Below are positions 25,621-34,790 of a stretch of DNA of 64,000 bases, piece by piece. Location: assembly GCA_017794925.1 (NCBI GenBank), contig CP051238.1, forward strand, positions 2,744,179 to 2,808,178, given 5' to 3'. How positions within the stretch are numbered: the stretch's first letter is position 1; every line of letters starts with the position of its first letter. The notes below the pieces were generated by a model. The model had not been told where the DNA came from, ran no database searches, and was given only the letters and a program-made list of their open reading frames with translations. The position numbers and the translations under genes are program-made. The stretch comes from Aestuariibacter sp. (GTDB taxonomy: Bacteria; Pseudomonadota; Gammaproteobacteria; Enterobacterales; Alteromonadaceae).

Positions 25621-27072
25621 TTATCCTTTTTCACAAAGTGTCGGATAGTGCTTACACATAAACCCACGCATTGCAGGAAGTGCGGGTAATGTGTTGCTAT
25701 CTGAACGAATAGTCGTTTCAAATTCAGCCACTCTTTGCTGATAGCGTTGCAGTGCCTGTTTTTTATCTTCTGGCGCGAGGAAACTGTGCTTCAGCGAATT
25801 TTCGCCCAGGGACACCAGCTCAGACCAAGACAAGTTAAAGTGTCTTACTGCCAGGAAATATTCATCGGTTAACGTACTGTCCCACATGCCCCGATCATCT
25901 GTGGTTAATGCAACAGGAATATCCGTGCGCAGGTACTCGGGGAACGGGTGTGTTGATAAATCAGGTGTGTATTCCAGCAACTTGTTACTGATTAGATTTA
26001 TCTCTATCAGGTACGGGCCGTGCCGCATAAGTAACAGCGTATCCGGGTCAGTGATGGTATTCAGACCATGTCCTATGCGTTGGGCTCCCAGTAACAGTGT
26101 ATCGCGGACGTGTTGATTAGGTTCATCCACTTCGCCTGCATGAATGGCCAAATTAATGGCGGGGTAGCGTTGTCGAAGACTGCGCAGCGTGGGTAAAAAG
26201 CGCAGGGGATACCCCTTATCATTGTCTTCTCTGCCAACCATATTGATACCAACGTAAATATCACGATGTTGATCGACAAAGTCATACATCCACGCTAAAT
26301 GTTTTTCGGCATGTGGCAGAAAGCGCAATAAGGCATACTGAAACCGCACGGTAACGCCGGTGGCTTTGGCCTCGGGACTCGCCAGCATTGCTAAGTAAAT
26401 GGATAACGTTTGTTCCGGAGACAGTGGATTGCCTTTGTTGTCCTGCGCACGGTCAACATTGACCTGGGTTTCCAGGTACTGCAGTCCTTCCTCGGAAAAG
26501 GCCTGCATATTCTTTAGCAGAATATAAGCGCCAATATACGGGTTAACGACAAGTTCATTAAGGCGCTGCCAGTGAGTCTCAAAAAACTCGTTCCGGCCTT
26601 CGTGAGACTGGTCGAGTCGGATACTGTTTAAGAAGGCGTGTTTTTGCTCTTCCGTTAACGTGTCCAGTTGCTGGTATTCTTTCTTCTCGCATTCAGAAAG
26701 TGCCTGCCAGGACGAAGCCTGAATGGTGCGGAATAACAGGAATTGCGGGTTGGGACCGTACTCATTGGTGCCATAACCACGGCATTGCAGAATACGCGTT
26801 TTGGTATAGTACCGGTAACCACCGTTGCGGTCAGGTGCCGTGGCAATGTCATACCACCATTCACTAAAGCCTGCGCCGCTTAAATGATGGTGCAGATCGC
26901 CGCCTTTGGGTAGCGCCCACAACACTTGGTACAGTGCTTTGTCTGTTGCGTGTTGTTTATAGCCGCGAAACCACTTATCCATGTCAGTTGTTGCTGCCAT
27001 ACTTGAGCAGCTCAACAGGCTAAGTCCTATAAACAGCCTGGTACCCCACTGACATACATATTTGCCCCACAT
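25621..27072 (-). CDS. Exported adenosine-deaminase-like enzyme (ADGF/CECR1-like)
   Basis: The 483 aa protein has a hydrophobic signal sequence (about residues 10-27, ending SMAA; the Cys22 context LLSCSS may instead be a lipobox). The catalytic set is present: GGDLHHHLSGAG, AIHAGEVDEP, RIGHGLNT and TTDDRGMWDS. The longer N-terminal region and export signal resemble the ADGF-type secreted adenosine deaminases, not the cytosolic ones. It should deaminate adenosine (or a derivative) to inosine outside the inner membrane. The following NCS2 gene starts 4 bases later, and a RutR-like site lies 51 bases upstream. Confidence 0.85.
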   Translation of the reverse strand: MWGKYVCQWGTRLFIGLSLLSCSSMAATTDMDKWFRGYKQHATDKALYQVLWALPKGGDLHHHLSGAGFSEWWYDIATAPDRNGGYRYYTKTRILQCRGYGTNEYGPNPQFLLFRTIQASSWQALSECEKKEYQQLDTLTEEQKHAFLNSIRLDQSHEGRNEFFETHWQRLNELVVNPYIGAYILLKNMQAFSEEGLQYLETQVNVDRAQDNKGNPLSPEQTLSIYLAMLASPEAKATGVTVRFQYALLRFLPHAEKHLAWMYDFVDQHRDIYVGINMVGREDNDKGYPLRFLPTLRSLRQRYPAINLAIHAGEVDEPNQHVRDTLLLGAQRIGHGLNTITDPDTLLLMRHGPYLIEINLISNKLLEYTPDLSTHPFPEYLRTDIPVALTTDDRGMWDSTLTDEYFLAVRHFNLSWSELVSLGENSLKHSFLAPEDKKQALQRYQQRVAEFETTIRSDSNTLPALPAMRGFMCKHYPTLCEKG

Positions 27073-27123
27073 GCCTTACTTCATCCCGTTACATAAAATT
27101 AATAGAGAAATAAAGCAAAAACC

Positions 27124-27137
27124 TGACCACTTGGTCT
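27124..27137. promoter_or_regulatory. RutR-like operator, exported deaminase operon
   Basis: TGACCACTTGGTCT matches 11 of 12 defined positions, 51 bases upstream of the deaminase start. An isolated TGGTCA half-site lies at 27189-27194. Confidence 0.75.
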
Positions 27138-27293
27138 ATTGGGTGTCAATGATTGTAAGATATTGAAATTGATATGTTTTAGGATGATTGGTCAGACTGG
27201 ATATGAAGGTGGGTGAGGTGGCTTGCACCAATTAAGGGCGCGGTTGGTTCATATCGAACCAACCGGGTATTCTCGTCGCTATACAGTGCTGCC

Positions 27294-27659
27294 TCAGTAA
27301 GGAAAACCGTCAGGTAAAGTAACAAAAATCGAATGCCGCACTTCGTTGTACATGGCCCGGCTACAATGCCCTTCACCTTCCGTATCTTCCAACAATAAGA
27401 CATCACCTGCACCAAATACATGACGTTCACCAGAAGAGACGGTGAACTCCGCACGCCCTTTTAAAATGAACAGTAATTGGCGGGCCGGTGCAGGGTGCCA
27501 CTTAAAATTATAATCTGCCGGTGTCTCGCGAAAAATGATCGAACCTGCAGGTATCTTCTCTGATAACAGGCCGATTGGGCCGCCATCAGTCAAAGGAATG
27601 TCTGCCTCACCAAAGTGACTCTTGCCTTGCTCATCATGATAAATTCGAGGTATTTTCAC
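27294..27659 (-). CDS. Small single-domain cupin protein
   Basis: The 121 aa single cupin domain has motif-like segments KWHPAPARQLLFILKGRAEF and GAGDVLLLEDTEGEGHCS. The first motif has one His, so metal binding may be atypical. No signal peptide. It is the last gene of the amidase-hpxW-tauE-pucG-allC operon, 12 bases after allC. Ureidoglycine aminohydrolase is a bicupin about twice this length, so this is not a standard AllE. A role with ureido intermediates is suggested by location only. Confidence 0.75.
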   Translation of the reverse strand: MKIPRIYHDEQGKSHFGEADIPLTDGGPIGLLSEKIPAGSIIFRETPADYNFKWHPAPARQLLFILKGRAEFTVSSGERHVFGAGDVLLLEDTEGEGHCSRAMYNEVRHSIFVTLPDGFPY

Positions 27660-27671
27660 GTTTTTTCCTTG

Positions 27672-28904
27672 TTAGTGTTGAGAATAAGTGTCCAAAAATC
27701 GTTGTAGCACCTGCAACGTTGCCTGTACATCGGCATGAGTTACCGATTCGCCGGGGTGGTGACTGATCCCGCCTTTACAGCGCACAAATAACATACTCAC
27801 AGGGCATATGGCATCCATCGCCATGGCGTCGTGACCGGCGCCAGACGGCAAACTCAGCGGTTTGATGCCATTTAACTCAATGGCTTGTGCGAGCGTTTGA
27901 GACAACGCAGGGTTGCAATGCACGGCATTGGCTTTGTGTGTCATCTGCCAGTTAATGTCAACGCGTCGGCGTTCGGCAATGTCACGCATTTTTGCCAAAA
28001 TGGCATCAAGGGCTTTATCGCGCATGTCGTCGTATTCACTGCGAATGTCGAGAGAAAATGCAACCTGACCAGGGATTACGTTAACGGCGCCAGGTTTGAC
28101 ATCCATGCGGCCTACTGTTGCGACTACTGCATGTTCAGTGGCAATTGATTCAATGGCCAGCACCATTTCACTGCAGGCTGTCATGGCATCCTGTCGCATC
28201 GGCATTGGCACCGTTCCTGCGTGACCCGCCATCCCATTTACGGTTATGTCGTAGCGTTTGGCACCCGCGATAGCCGTCACCCAGCCTACTGGTAATGCCT
28301 GATTCTCTAATACCGGCCCTTGTTCAATATGCACTTCCAGATACCCGAGCAGGGTCGTTGGATCCAATTTAGCGTGGGCGATATTGTCAAACGATGAACC
28401 GAAATTCTTCAGAGCATCCGGCAGTGAAACCTGATCTTTGTCTCGCAGGTTGCGCCAGTCTTCCTGCCAGCGTCCGGTCAAGGCACGGCTACCCAGTAGG
28501 GTCGAGCCAAAGCGCGTACCTTCTTCGTCACCAAACCCGACAATGTCGATGTGAAATGGGAATCGAATACCCTGATCGTGACAATATTGAACGATGGTTA
28601 ATGGCGCGACGACGCCCAGCATGCCGTCGTATTTACCGCCATTGGGTACGGTATCCAAATGGCTGCCAAATACAAAGGCTTTGGCATCCGGATTGGTGCT
28701 TTTGTAGCGCCCCCATTGGTTGCCTGCAGGGTCCTGCCAGGTTTGCATTCCCGCTTGTTGCATCCACTGGGCTACCATATCGTTAGCCTGGCGATGTTGT
28801 GGTGTCAGGTAACGACGGTCTACCATACCCGGCGATTGACTGATAAGCCCAAGCTGATCGCAACGGCTTAACACTTCATTAGCCAGTTCGGCAAACTCAT
28901 TCAT
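27672..28904 (-). CDS. allC: Allantoate amidohydrolase (M20 family)
   Basis: The 410 aa protein starts MNEFAELA behind AGGAGCC. Metal-ligand motifs are present: FGSHLDTVPNGGKYDG, GFGDEEGTRFG and the late LPSGAGHDAMAM. Length and motifs match AllC and related ureidoglycolate amidohydrolases. It hydrolyses allantoate to ureidoglycine, ammonia and CO2. The preceding gene encodes the ureidoglycine-glyoxylate aminotransferase PucG and overlaps it by 8 bases. Activity as a ureidoglycolate hydrolase is the main alternative. Confidence 0.88.
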   Translation of the reverse strand: MNEFAELANEVLSRCDQLGLISQSPGMVDRRYLTPQHRQANDMVAQWMQQAGMQTWQDPAGNQWGRYKSTNPDAKAFVFGSHLDTVPNGGKYDGMLGVVAPLTIVQYCHDQGIRFPFHIDIVGFGDEEGTRFGSTLLGSRALTGRWQEDWRNLRDKDQVSLPDALKNFGSSFDNIAHAKLDPTTLLGYLEVHIEQGPVLENQALPVGWVTAIAGAKRYDITVNGMAGHAGTVPMPMRQDAMTACSEMVLAIESIATEHAVVATVGRMDVKPGAVNVIPGQVAFSLDIRSEYDDMRDKALDAILAKMRDIAERRRVDINWQMTHKANAVHCNPALSQTLAQAIELNGIKPLSLPSGAGHDAMAMDAICPVSMLFVRCKGGISHHPGESVTHADVQATLQVLQRFLDTYSQH

Positions 28905-30129
28905 GATCGGCTCCTGCATTGGTATACACACCTAAAGCGGCATCTACCCCTTCGCCCAATGCCATCTTATGGCCTGCACGACGCAGCACGGTTTCAAGGG
29001 ATTGCAGGGTATGTAAAACGGCATCCTGACGCGCGTTATAACCCATGGTGCCGATACGCCATATCCGGCCTTTTAGCGGGCCAAAACTGGTACCAATTTC
29101 GATGTTAAAGTCCAGCAATAACTGCTGGCGAATGGCTTCGCCATCAACGCAGTCAGGAATCTCTACGCCCACCACGTTATTCATTTTGTGATTCAGATTA
29201 CCAAACGGCATTAAATCCATAGCCTGAATACCTGCCAGCATCGCGTCACCGGCGGTTTTGTGTCGCGCTATGCTTTGTTCTATGCCTTCTTCCATCAAAT
29301 TAATGGCGCACTCACGTGCACAAAACAGCATGGAGGCTGCTTCAGTGTGATGATTCAGTCGTGACTCCCCCCAATAATCCAGAATCATGGGTATGTCAAA
29401 ATAGTTAGAGCGAATACGGCTGCCACGTGCAGCCTGGTGCCCGTCTTCACGAATACCGGCTTCGATATGGTGACGAGTGCGCACCAGTTCCACGTAGCGC
29501 TCACTCAGGGTAATTGGCGCACTGCCGGATGGACCGCCCAGACATTTTTGCAGACCAACAGATACAGCATCCAGCCCCCAGGCATCTGTATGAAAAGCGT
29601 TGCCGCCGATCGAGGCCGTGGCATCGGAATAAAACAAGACGTCGTGGCGACGACAAATCTCGCCCAGATGTTCCAATGGTTGCAGCATCGTTGTTGACGT
29701 GTCGCCTTGCACAACAGCCAGGACCTTCGGTTGTACTTGCTTAATTGCGGCTTCGATTTGCTCTGGTTCGAATACTTCGCCCCAGGGCACTTCAATACTG
29801 TGAACGTCAGCACCGGCTCGTTCGGCAATTTCGCACAGTAAATGGCCGAAGCGGCCAAAAATAGGGACCAGCACTTTGTCACCGGGCTCAATACATGAGA
29901 CCAGGACGGCTTCGATGCCGGCACGAGAGGTACCATCAATCAATACGGTATGTTCGTTCTTAGTATCGAAAACATGGCGATACAGTGACATCACTTCATT
30001 CATGCAACTGGTCATCGCCGGGTCGTACTGCCCCACCAGTTGTTGCGACATGGCTTGTAACACGCGCGGGTAACAGTTAATCGGGCCGGGGCCCATCAGT
30101 AAACGTGGAGGAAGAGTCAAAGGCTTCAT
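28897..30129 (-). CDS. pucG: (S)-Ureidoglycine-glyoxylate aminotransferase
   Basis: The 410 aa class-V PLP aminotransferase opens LLMGPGPINCYPRVLQAM, binds phosphate through GTSRAGIEA, has the PLP-contact Asp in FYSDATASIGG, and the Schiff-base Lys in VSVGLQKCLGGPSG. The SGSAPITLSERY and NYFDIPMILDYW segments fit PucG/AGXT relatives. PucG transaminates ureidoglycine with glyoxylate to oxalurate and glycine. Its place directly before allC favours PucG over a general alanine- or serine-glyoxylate aminotransferase. Confidence 0.88.
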   Translation of the reverse strand: MKPLTLPPRLLMGPGPINCYPRVLQAMSQQLVGQYDPAMTSCMNEVMSLYRHVFDTKNEHTVLIDGTSRAGIEAVLVSCIEPGDKVLVPIFGRFGHLLCEIAERAGADVHSIEVPWGEVFEPEQIEAAIKQVQPKVLAVVQGDTSTTMLQPLEHLGEICRRHDVLFYSDATASIGGNAFHTDAWGLDAVSVGLQKCLGGPSGSAPITLSERYVELVRTRHHIEAGIREDGHQAARGSRIRSNYFDIPMILDYWGESRLNHHTEAASMLFCARECAINLMEEGIEQSIARHKTAGDAMLAGIQAMDLMPFGNLNHKMNNVVGVEIPDCVDGEAIRQQLLLDFNIEIGTSFGPLKGRIWRIGTMGYNARQDAVLHTLQSLETVLRRAGHKMALGEGVDAALGVYTNAGADHE

Positions 30130-30137
30130 CGTTGCTC

Positions 30138-30956
30138 CTAAAGTAAGCTTTGGGCAAGCATGCGCACGCCGGTGATCAGCAAGACAACCGCAAACACTTT
30201 TTTCAGTTTGCTGGCATCCAGTTTGCTGGCAAGGCCTGCGCCGACAGGCGCAAATAGCACAGTTAGCGGTACAATCGCGGCAAAGCCAATCAGGTTGACC
30301 AGACCAAATGTACCGGTTGGGGCGTCAGCGGGTGTTTGACCAAGCGCTAACATGGTGATAGCGGCAGGAAGCGAAATAATCAGTCCTACTGCAGCTGCCG
30401 TACCCACCGCACGGTGAGCAGGGTAATTACAAAATGTCAGTGTCGGTACCGTTAGGGTTCCGCCACCAATACCGACCATTGCACTGAACAAGCCAATGCA
30501 CGCAGCAATAATTCGCTGACCTATGGCGCCGGGCAGGTCGTTAAACCAGGCAGATTTACTGCCAATAAACATATTCAACGCTGACAGGCTGGCAATAATA
30601 CCAAACATCAGTGTGAGGATTTCACCGTCGATTTGTGTCACTGCGTAGCTGCCCAGTAATACACCCAGGAGAATAAACGGACCCCAGCGTTTCAACAAAT
30701 CGACATCGACATTGCCTTTTGCGCGGTGCGCTTTAATTGAGCTAATCGAGGTAGGAATAATCGTCGCCAGTGAGGTTGCCGTAGCAATTAACATGGCCGA
30801 GTCAGCACTGACCCCTAATGCCTGAAACAAAAAATACAATACCGGCACGATGACGATACCGCCGCCCACACCCAGTAAACCGGCTAACAAGCCTGCAAAT
30901 ACCCCGGTGGCTAACAGGGCTAACAGAGTGGGGAGTAAATCTATTATTACTTGCAT
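30138..30956 (-). CDS. TauE/SafE-family membrane transporter
   Basis: The 272 aa protein has about eight hydrophobic segments and the duplicated family motifs LAGLLGVGGGIVIVPVLYF and FSAMVGIGGGTLTVPTL. TauE/SafE proteins move small anions, including sulfite and sulfonates. It lies between hpxW (3 bases) and pucG (8 bases) in the allantoate operon, so export or import of an organic anion such as oxalate, oxamate or oxalurate is a reasonable guess. No sulfur genes are nearby. Confidence 0.87.
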   Translation of the reverse strand: MQVIIDLLPTLLALLATGVFAGLLAGLLGVGGGIVIVPVLYFLFQALGVSADSAMLIATATSLATIIPTSISSIKAHRAKGNVDVDLLKRWGPFILLGVLLGSYAVTQIDGEILTLMFGIIASLSALNMFIGSKSAWFNDLPGAIGQRIIAACIGLFSAMVGIGGGTLTVPTLTFCNYPAHRAVGTAAAVGLIISLPAAITMLALGQTPADAPTGTFGLVNLIGFAAIVPLTVLFAPVGAGLASKLDASKLKKVFAVVLLITGVRMLAQSLL

Positions 30957-30959
30957 TAA

Positions 30960-32555
30960 TTACGCCTCTGAAGCTGGCTGAAAACGTTGTGCGAATGCTT
31001 TACCGTCACTGCGTGGATCGGTAGAGGCTTCGGTTTGTTGATTCGGGTGAAGAACGACAGCGCCGGCGTGGCCCATCAATTCGTTACACGCATCGACCAC
31101 GACCATGTCGTGTCCACGGGAAACCAGATCGTCACCTACATACTCGGCAACGTCACGTTCCACCTTAAGGTTGTGAGACTGATTACCCCAGGTCCGGCCT
31201 AACAGCCAGCGGCCCAATGAAATTGCTTTGTCCAGCGGTTGGTTGTGGTAAACATAGCGACTAAATAAAGCGGCCTGGGTTTGTGGCTGGCCTTCACCGC
31301 CCATGGTGCCGTAGCTGATGCGACGGCCGTCGTTCAATTCAGCAAACGCCGGGTTCAGGGTATGGAAGGGCTTCATACCGGGCTGAAGGTATTGCAAGTG
31401 GCCGGGCTCAAGGCTGAATGACGTTCCCCGGTTGTTCCACACAATGCCAGTTTGCGGGCTAACTACGCCACTGCCAAATTCCCAGTACAGGCTTTGAATG
31501 TAGCTCACCATGCGACCCTGATTGTCGCAGGCGCCCATCCAAATAGTGTCACCGGTTTTCGCTTCATGCGGCCATGGCAGCGCCGCTTCGAGCTGAATAT
31601 TTGCCGCCATCTCGTCTAACGCGTCATCGGTTAGCAGGCTGTCAAAATCAACAGACAGTCGACTCGGATCAGTCACAAACTGGTTTCGTTTTATGAAGGC
31701 TTGTTTGGTACATTCAATCAACAAGTGCACCATATCGGCATCGGTTTTACCTAAGTGCACAACGCGATCGTACAGTGCCAGAATCATCAGTGACGCTATT
31801 CCCTGAGTCGGGGCTGGGAGATTATAAAGCTTGCCCAGTTTTGTGGTTACCGACAGCGGCGACACTTGCAAAGCCTGATACTGCTGGAAATCGGCCAGAC
31901 GGATGGGTGAACCGGCGTCCTCCAGATCAGCGGCCAACTGATGTGCGATATCACCGTGGTAGAAATCGTTCAGGCCTTTATCTGCCAGGTGTTGTAAGGT
32001 GGCAGAGAGTTGAGTCAACTTAACGATTTTGCCTTTTTTCAGGGCATTACCTTTTATCAGGAATGGCGCGAAGTGCTCGTTGTGTGCTAAATCATCATAG
32101 GTTTTAAAGCTGGCATCGGACATACTCTGGGTCACTTCAATTCCCCAGCTCGCCTGGCTAATGGCGGTTTCCAGTAATTCAGATACTGGCATGGCTGGTT
32201 GCCAGCTTGCGCTGATTTCAAGTGCTTTCTGCCAACCTGCAACAGCACCTGCCATCGTCAAGGCCGCCTGACCGCCACGAGAGGGGATTGTCGACTGGCC
32301 TTTATAGAAATCCGGTGTAGCCAGACCGGCGGCTGTACCGCACGCATCGATGGCGACAGGCGCTTTACCCGGTTCGCTGATCAGCCAGAAGCCGTCACCG
32401 CCCAGGCCATTCATATGAGGATATTCCACTGCAATGGAGGCCGCTGCGGCGACCATTGCCTCAATGGCTGTGCCACCGCGTTGTAATATTTCGTTGCCCA
32501 CCGTCGACGCAGCGTAGTGGGGGGCAGTAAATGCAGTATGTTGTGTTGTTGTCAT
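30960..32555 (-). CDS. hpxW: Oxamate amidohydrolase (gamma-glutamyltransferase-like)
   Basis: The 531 aa Ntn-hydrolase resembles gamma-glutamyltransferase (NEILQRGGTAIEAMVAAAA, GLGGDGFW, YGTMGGEGQPQTQAA), with the likely nucleophile Thr in KTGDTIWMGA, where self-cleavage would create two subunits. It lacks a signal peptide, unlike periplasmic GGT. HpxW in Klebsiella hydrolyses oxamate to oxalate and ammonia; an origin inside an allantoate operon strongly favours this over glutathione metabolism. It follows the amidase gene by 3 bases. Confidence 0.82.
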   Translation of the reverse strand: MTTTQHTAFTAPHYAASTVGNEILQRGGTAIEAMVAAAASIAVEYPHMNGLGGDGFWLISEPGKAPVAIDACGTAAGLATPDFYKGQSTIPSRGGQAALTMAGAVAGWQKALEISASWQPAMPVSELLETAISQASWGIEVTQSMSDASFKTYDDLAHNEHFAPFLIKGNALKKGKIVKLTQLSATLQHLADKGLNDFYHGDIAHQLAADLEDAGSPIRLADFQQYQALQVSPLSVTTKLGKLYNLPAPTQGIASLMILALYDRVVHLGKTDADMVHLLIECTKQAFIKRNQFVTDPSRLSVDFDSLLTDDALDEMAANIQLEAALPWPHEAKTGDTIWMGACDNQGRMVSYIQSLYWEFGSGVVSPQTGIVWNNRGTSFSLEPGHLQYLQPGMKPFHTLNPAFAELNDGRRISYGTMGGEGQPQTQAALFSRYVYHNQPLDKAISLGRWLLGRTWGNQSHNLKVERDVAEYVGDDLVSRGHDMVVVDACNELMGHAGAVVLHPNQQTEASTDPRSDGKAFAQRFQPASEA

Positions 32556-32558
32556 GCT

Positions 32559-33752
32559 TTACTTTTCCAGTAGGGTTTGTGCCAGAGCAATGAGCGCTAA
32601 ATCGCTGTTGGCTGGCCCGATAAGCGATAAACCACAAGGGGCGCCGCTTAGGGTAAATAACGGCAGGTGTAGTTGTGGCAAACCAGCCAGACCAGCAATG
32701 GCAGTTAAATTTAATAGTTGTTTTCGGTATTCTCCCAACGCAGCAGCAGGTGTACTGAGTAACGGTGCGCTGCCTGGGGTTGTTGGCAGTACACCTATGG
32801 TGTCAGCCGTCATGGTATGTGCCGCCCACTCCTTTACGCGTTGCTGTACGGATTTGGCGTCTTCAACGTCTTGTGCTGTGATCTTTGCGCATGCGTTGAA
32901 TCGTTCGGCAATGTCACTGGCAAAAACAGGGGAGTACTGAGTTATCCATTCACCGTGTTGTTGCCAAATTTCGTATCCCTGAAGTACCCGAAAGGCCTCT
33001 GATAACGACAGAGATTCAAGTGCTGTTTCATCCGCTGAACATTGTTCAATGCGGCTTACCGATAACCATTGTTTGATTTGATCACGGTGTTCAACCCGGT
33101 CAATCGCATTATCCAGTGAGCATAACTTCGGTGCATTAAATGAAACCTGAGACTTACCTGCCAGTAAACATTGCATGGATACTGCTAATGTCTCCAGATC
33201 TCTGGTCAACACGCCAACCGTGTCAAAGCCGGGAGCCAGGGCGACTAACCCATCTGCATCTACCAGCCCATGGGTAGGGCGCAGGCCAAATAAGCCGTTA
33301 TAGCTGGCAGGAACGCGAATGGAGCCACCGGTATCGGTACCTAATCCGATGTCGGCTAATCCGGCACTCACCGCGGTGGCTGAACCACTTGAGGAACCGC
33401 CCGGCAAACGGTCTGGGGTCACCGGGTTAATCGGTGTGCCGTAATGGATATTCTGGCCGTTCAGACTGTAAGCCAATTCATCCGTGATGGTTTTACCTGC
33501 CAGTGTGGCACCTTCGTGGCATAACAGACTCACGGCAGACGCGGTTTCATTGGCTATGTCATGACTGGCTGCCCAATCCGGATTGCCCGCAGTAGTCGGC
33601 AAACCTGAAATATGAAACAGGTCTTTAACTGCCAGACGCTTGTCAGATAACAGATGACCTGCCATGTCGGTGGTCGACGGCATACTGATTATGTTGTTGG
33701 TCTGAGTGTCGGGCACCCAAACAAATGGCGATTGTACGCTATGGTGTTTCAT
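32559..33752 (-). CDS. Amidase-signature enzyme, candidate oxalurate-processing amidase
   Basis: The 397 aa amidase has the Ser-cisSer-Lys triad in context: RLAVKDLFHISGLPTTAG (Lys), GGSSSGSATAVSAGLADIGLGTDTGGSIRVPA (cis-Ser and nucleophile Ser). It is of AMI1/AtzE-like type and shorter than many amidases. As first gene of the six-gene allantoate operon, with an RpiR-type palindrome 30 bases upstream, it should act on a pathway intermediate. Oxalurate, otherwise without an enzyme in this window, is the best candidate. HpxY of Klebsiella is a comparable amidase in an hpxW operon. Confidence 0.8.
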   Translation of the reverse strand: MKHHSVQSPFVWVPDTQTNNIISMPSTTDMAGHLLSDKRLAVKDLFHISGLPTTAGNPDWAASHDIANETASAVSLLCHEGATLAGKTITDELAYSLNGQNIHYGTPINPVTPDRLPGGSSSGSATAVSAGLADIGLGTDTGGSIRVPASYNGLFGLRPTHGLVDADGLVALAPGFDTVGVLTRDLETLAVSMQCLLAGKSQVSFNAPKLCSLDNAIDRVEHRDQIKQWLSVSRIEQCSADETALESLSLSEAFRVLQGYEIWQQHGEWITQYSPVFASDIAERFNACAKITAQDVEDAKSVQQRVKEWAAHTMTADTIGVLPTTPGSAPLLSTPAAALGEYRKQLLNLTAIAGLAGLPQLHLPLFTLSGAPCGLSLIGPANSDLALIALAQTLLEK

Positions 33753-33782
33753 GAGCTGAAATGTTGCAGGGGGATAGCTCTA

Positions 33783-33798
33783 TGAAACAATCGTTTCA
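33783..33798. promoter_or_regulatory. Predicted RpiR operator of the allantoate operon
   Basis: TGAAACAATCGTTTCA is a perfect inverted repeat (TGAAAC, AATC spacer, GTTTCA), 30 bases before the amidase start. A further TGAAACGTTTG lies at 33811-33821. It separates the RpiR gene from the operon on the same strand. Confidence 0.7.
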
Positions 33799-33856
33799 GG
33801 ATTAAGTCAAGTGAAACGTTTGTTAAATTAATGTGTTTTTTCTTAACAAGGTGACG

Positions 33857-34678
33857 CTATTCGGGGTCCAGCTCGCCCATTTGTGCATAAAGCGACGTAA
33901 TGGTGGAGACGCGGCGGTCGCCTTCATCCCCAAGCAGGGTATAAGCCTGATTACAAATCACTGACACCAGACTCATGGGGGCGGCGTAGCTGTCAAACGC
34001 AAATTGATTACCTAACTGGCAGAGTAACAGGTGTTTTACGCGGTCCTGGTAGACCTGTCCGGTAGGATCTGTGAATAGCAGCGTTCTTTCCGGAGGCAAG
34101 GCTTCCATCATGCGGGCAAAAATACGCGGGCGTCGACGAAAACCAAATACCAGAATGATCTCGTCTGCAGACAAATCCATGATGTCCTCACTCAAACTTT
34201 GGCCTGGCTGGGGAAGTAGACGAACATTTGGACGGATTTGTTTAAGTTGCTGGCGGCAGTGCAGGGCAACCGGGTAACTGTTTCGGTAGCCAATCAGGGT
34301 TATTCGTGGGGCATTGGCCAGCAGTTCTGCCACCTGATTAATTTGCTCGGCGGGAATGGCTTCCAATGTGCGCTGTAAATTACCCAGCTCAGCGGCAATG
34401 TAGTCATGTTGATCAAGGATCTGTTTTACCGGAATACCTGCGTCACGCTGGAGCACAACATCTTGTTTTGCATCCTGATGAGAGGCATAACCTAATTGTC
34501 TGAACAATCTGCTGACCGTCGCTTTCGAGGTATTGGTTTTAGCCGCGATCTCGGACGTAGAGTCGCTGATAATGGTTAGCGGAAACTGCTGGAGGTAGTT
34601 TGCGATCGTTCTCGCAGACGGGGAAAGTTCGGGGTATTTTTCCCTGATTCTGGCTAGTACACCGTTGTTTTCAGACAC
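33857..34678 (-). CDS. MurR/RpiR-family transcriptional regulator
   Basis: The 273 aa protein has an N-terminal RpiR helix-turn-helix (residues about 1-80; SEIAAKTNTSKATVSRLFRQLGY) and a C-terminal SIS sugar-isomerase-like domain (about 115-250; ITLIGYRNSYPVALH, VFGFRRRPR). It is immediately upstream of, and co-directional with, the amidase-hpxW-tauE-pucG-allC-cupin operon. A palindrome of TGAAAC type lies between them. It probably represses this operon until a ureide intermediate is sensed. The ligand is unknown. Confidence 0.88.
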   Translation of the reverse strand: MSENNGVLARIREKYPELSPSARTIANYLQQFPLTIISDSTSEIAAKTNTSKATVSRLFRQLGYASHQDAKQDVVLQRDAGIPVKQILDQHDYIAAELGNLQRTLEAIPAEQINQVAELLANAPRITLIGYRNSYPVALHCRQQLKQIRPNVRLLPQPGQSLSEDIMDLSADEIILVFGFRRRPRIFARMMEALPPERTLLFTDPTGQVYQDRVKHLLLCQLGNQFAFDSYAAPMSLVSVICNQAYTLLGDEGDRRVSTITSLYAQMGELDPE

Positions 34679-34751
34679 TTAACAGCCAACAAATTTTATG
34701 AATACACAAGGTTAGTGTAGCGGAGACTGTGGGGAAGGTGTCAAGAAATTT

Positions 34752-34774
34752 AGGTGCATCGGTTTGATGCACCT
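34752..34774 (-). terminator. Terminator downstream of the SulP gene
   Basis: AGGTGCATC and GATGCACCT form a 9-bp stem with a 5-base loop. On the minus strand it is followed by AAATTTCTT, a weak T-rich tail. Confidence 0.72.
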
Positions 34775-34790
34775 ATATGAGTAAAGCAAA

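Noticed and set aside
27189..27194. TGGTCA half-site
   Set aside because: The opposite arm is not recognisable, so it is not listed as an operator.
27179..27454. 91-codon minus-strand frame overlapping the cupin gene
   Set aside because: Out of frame with the cupin and without protein family resemblance.
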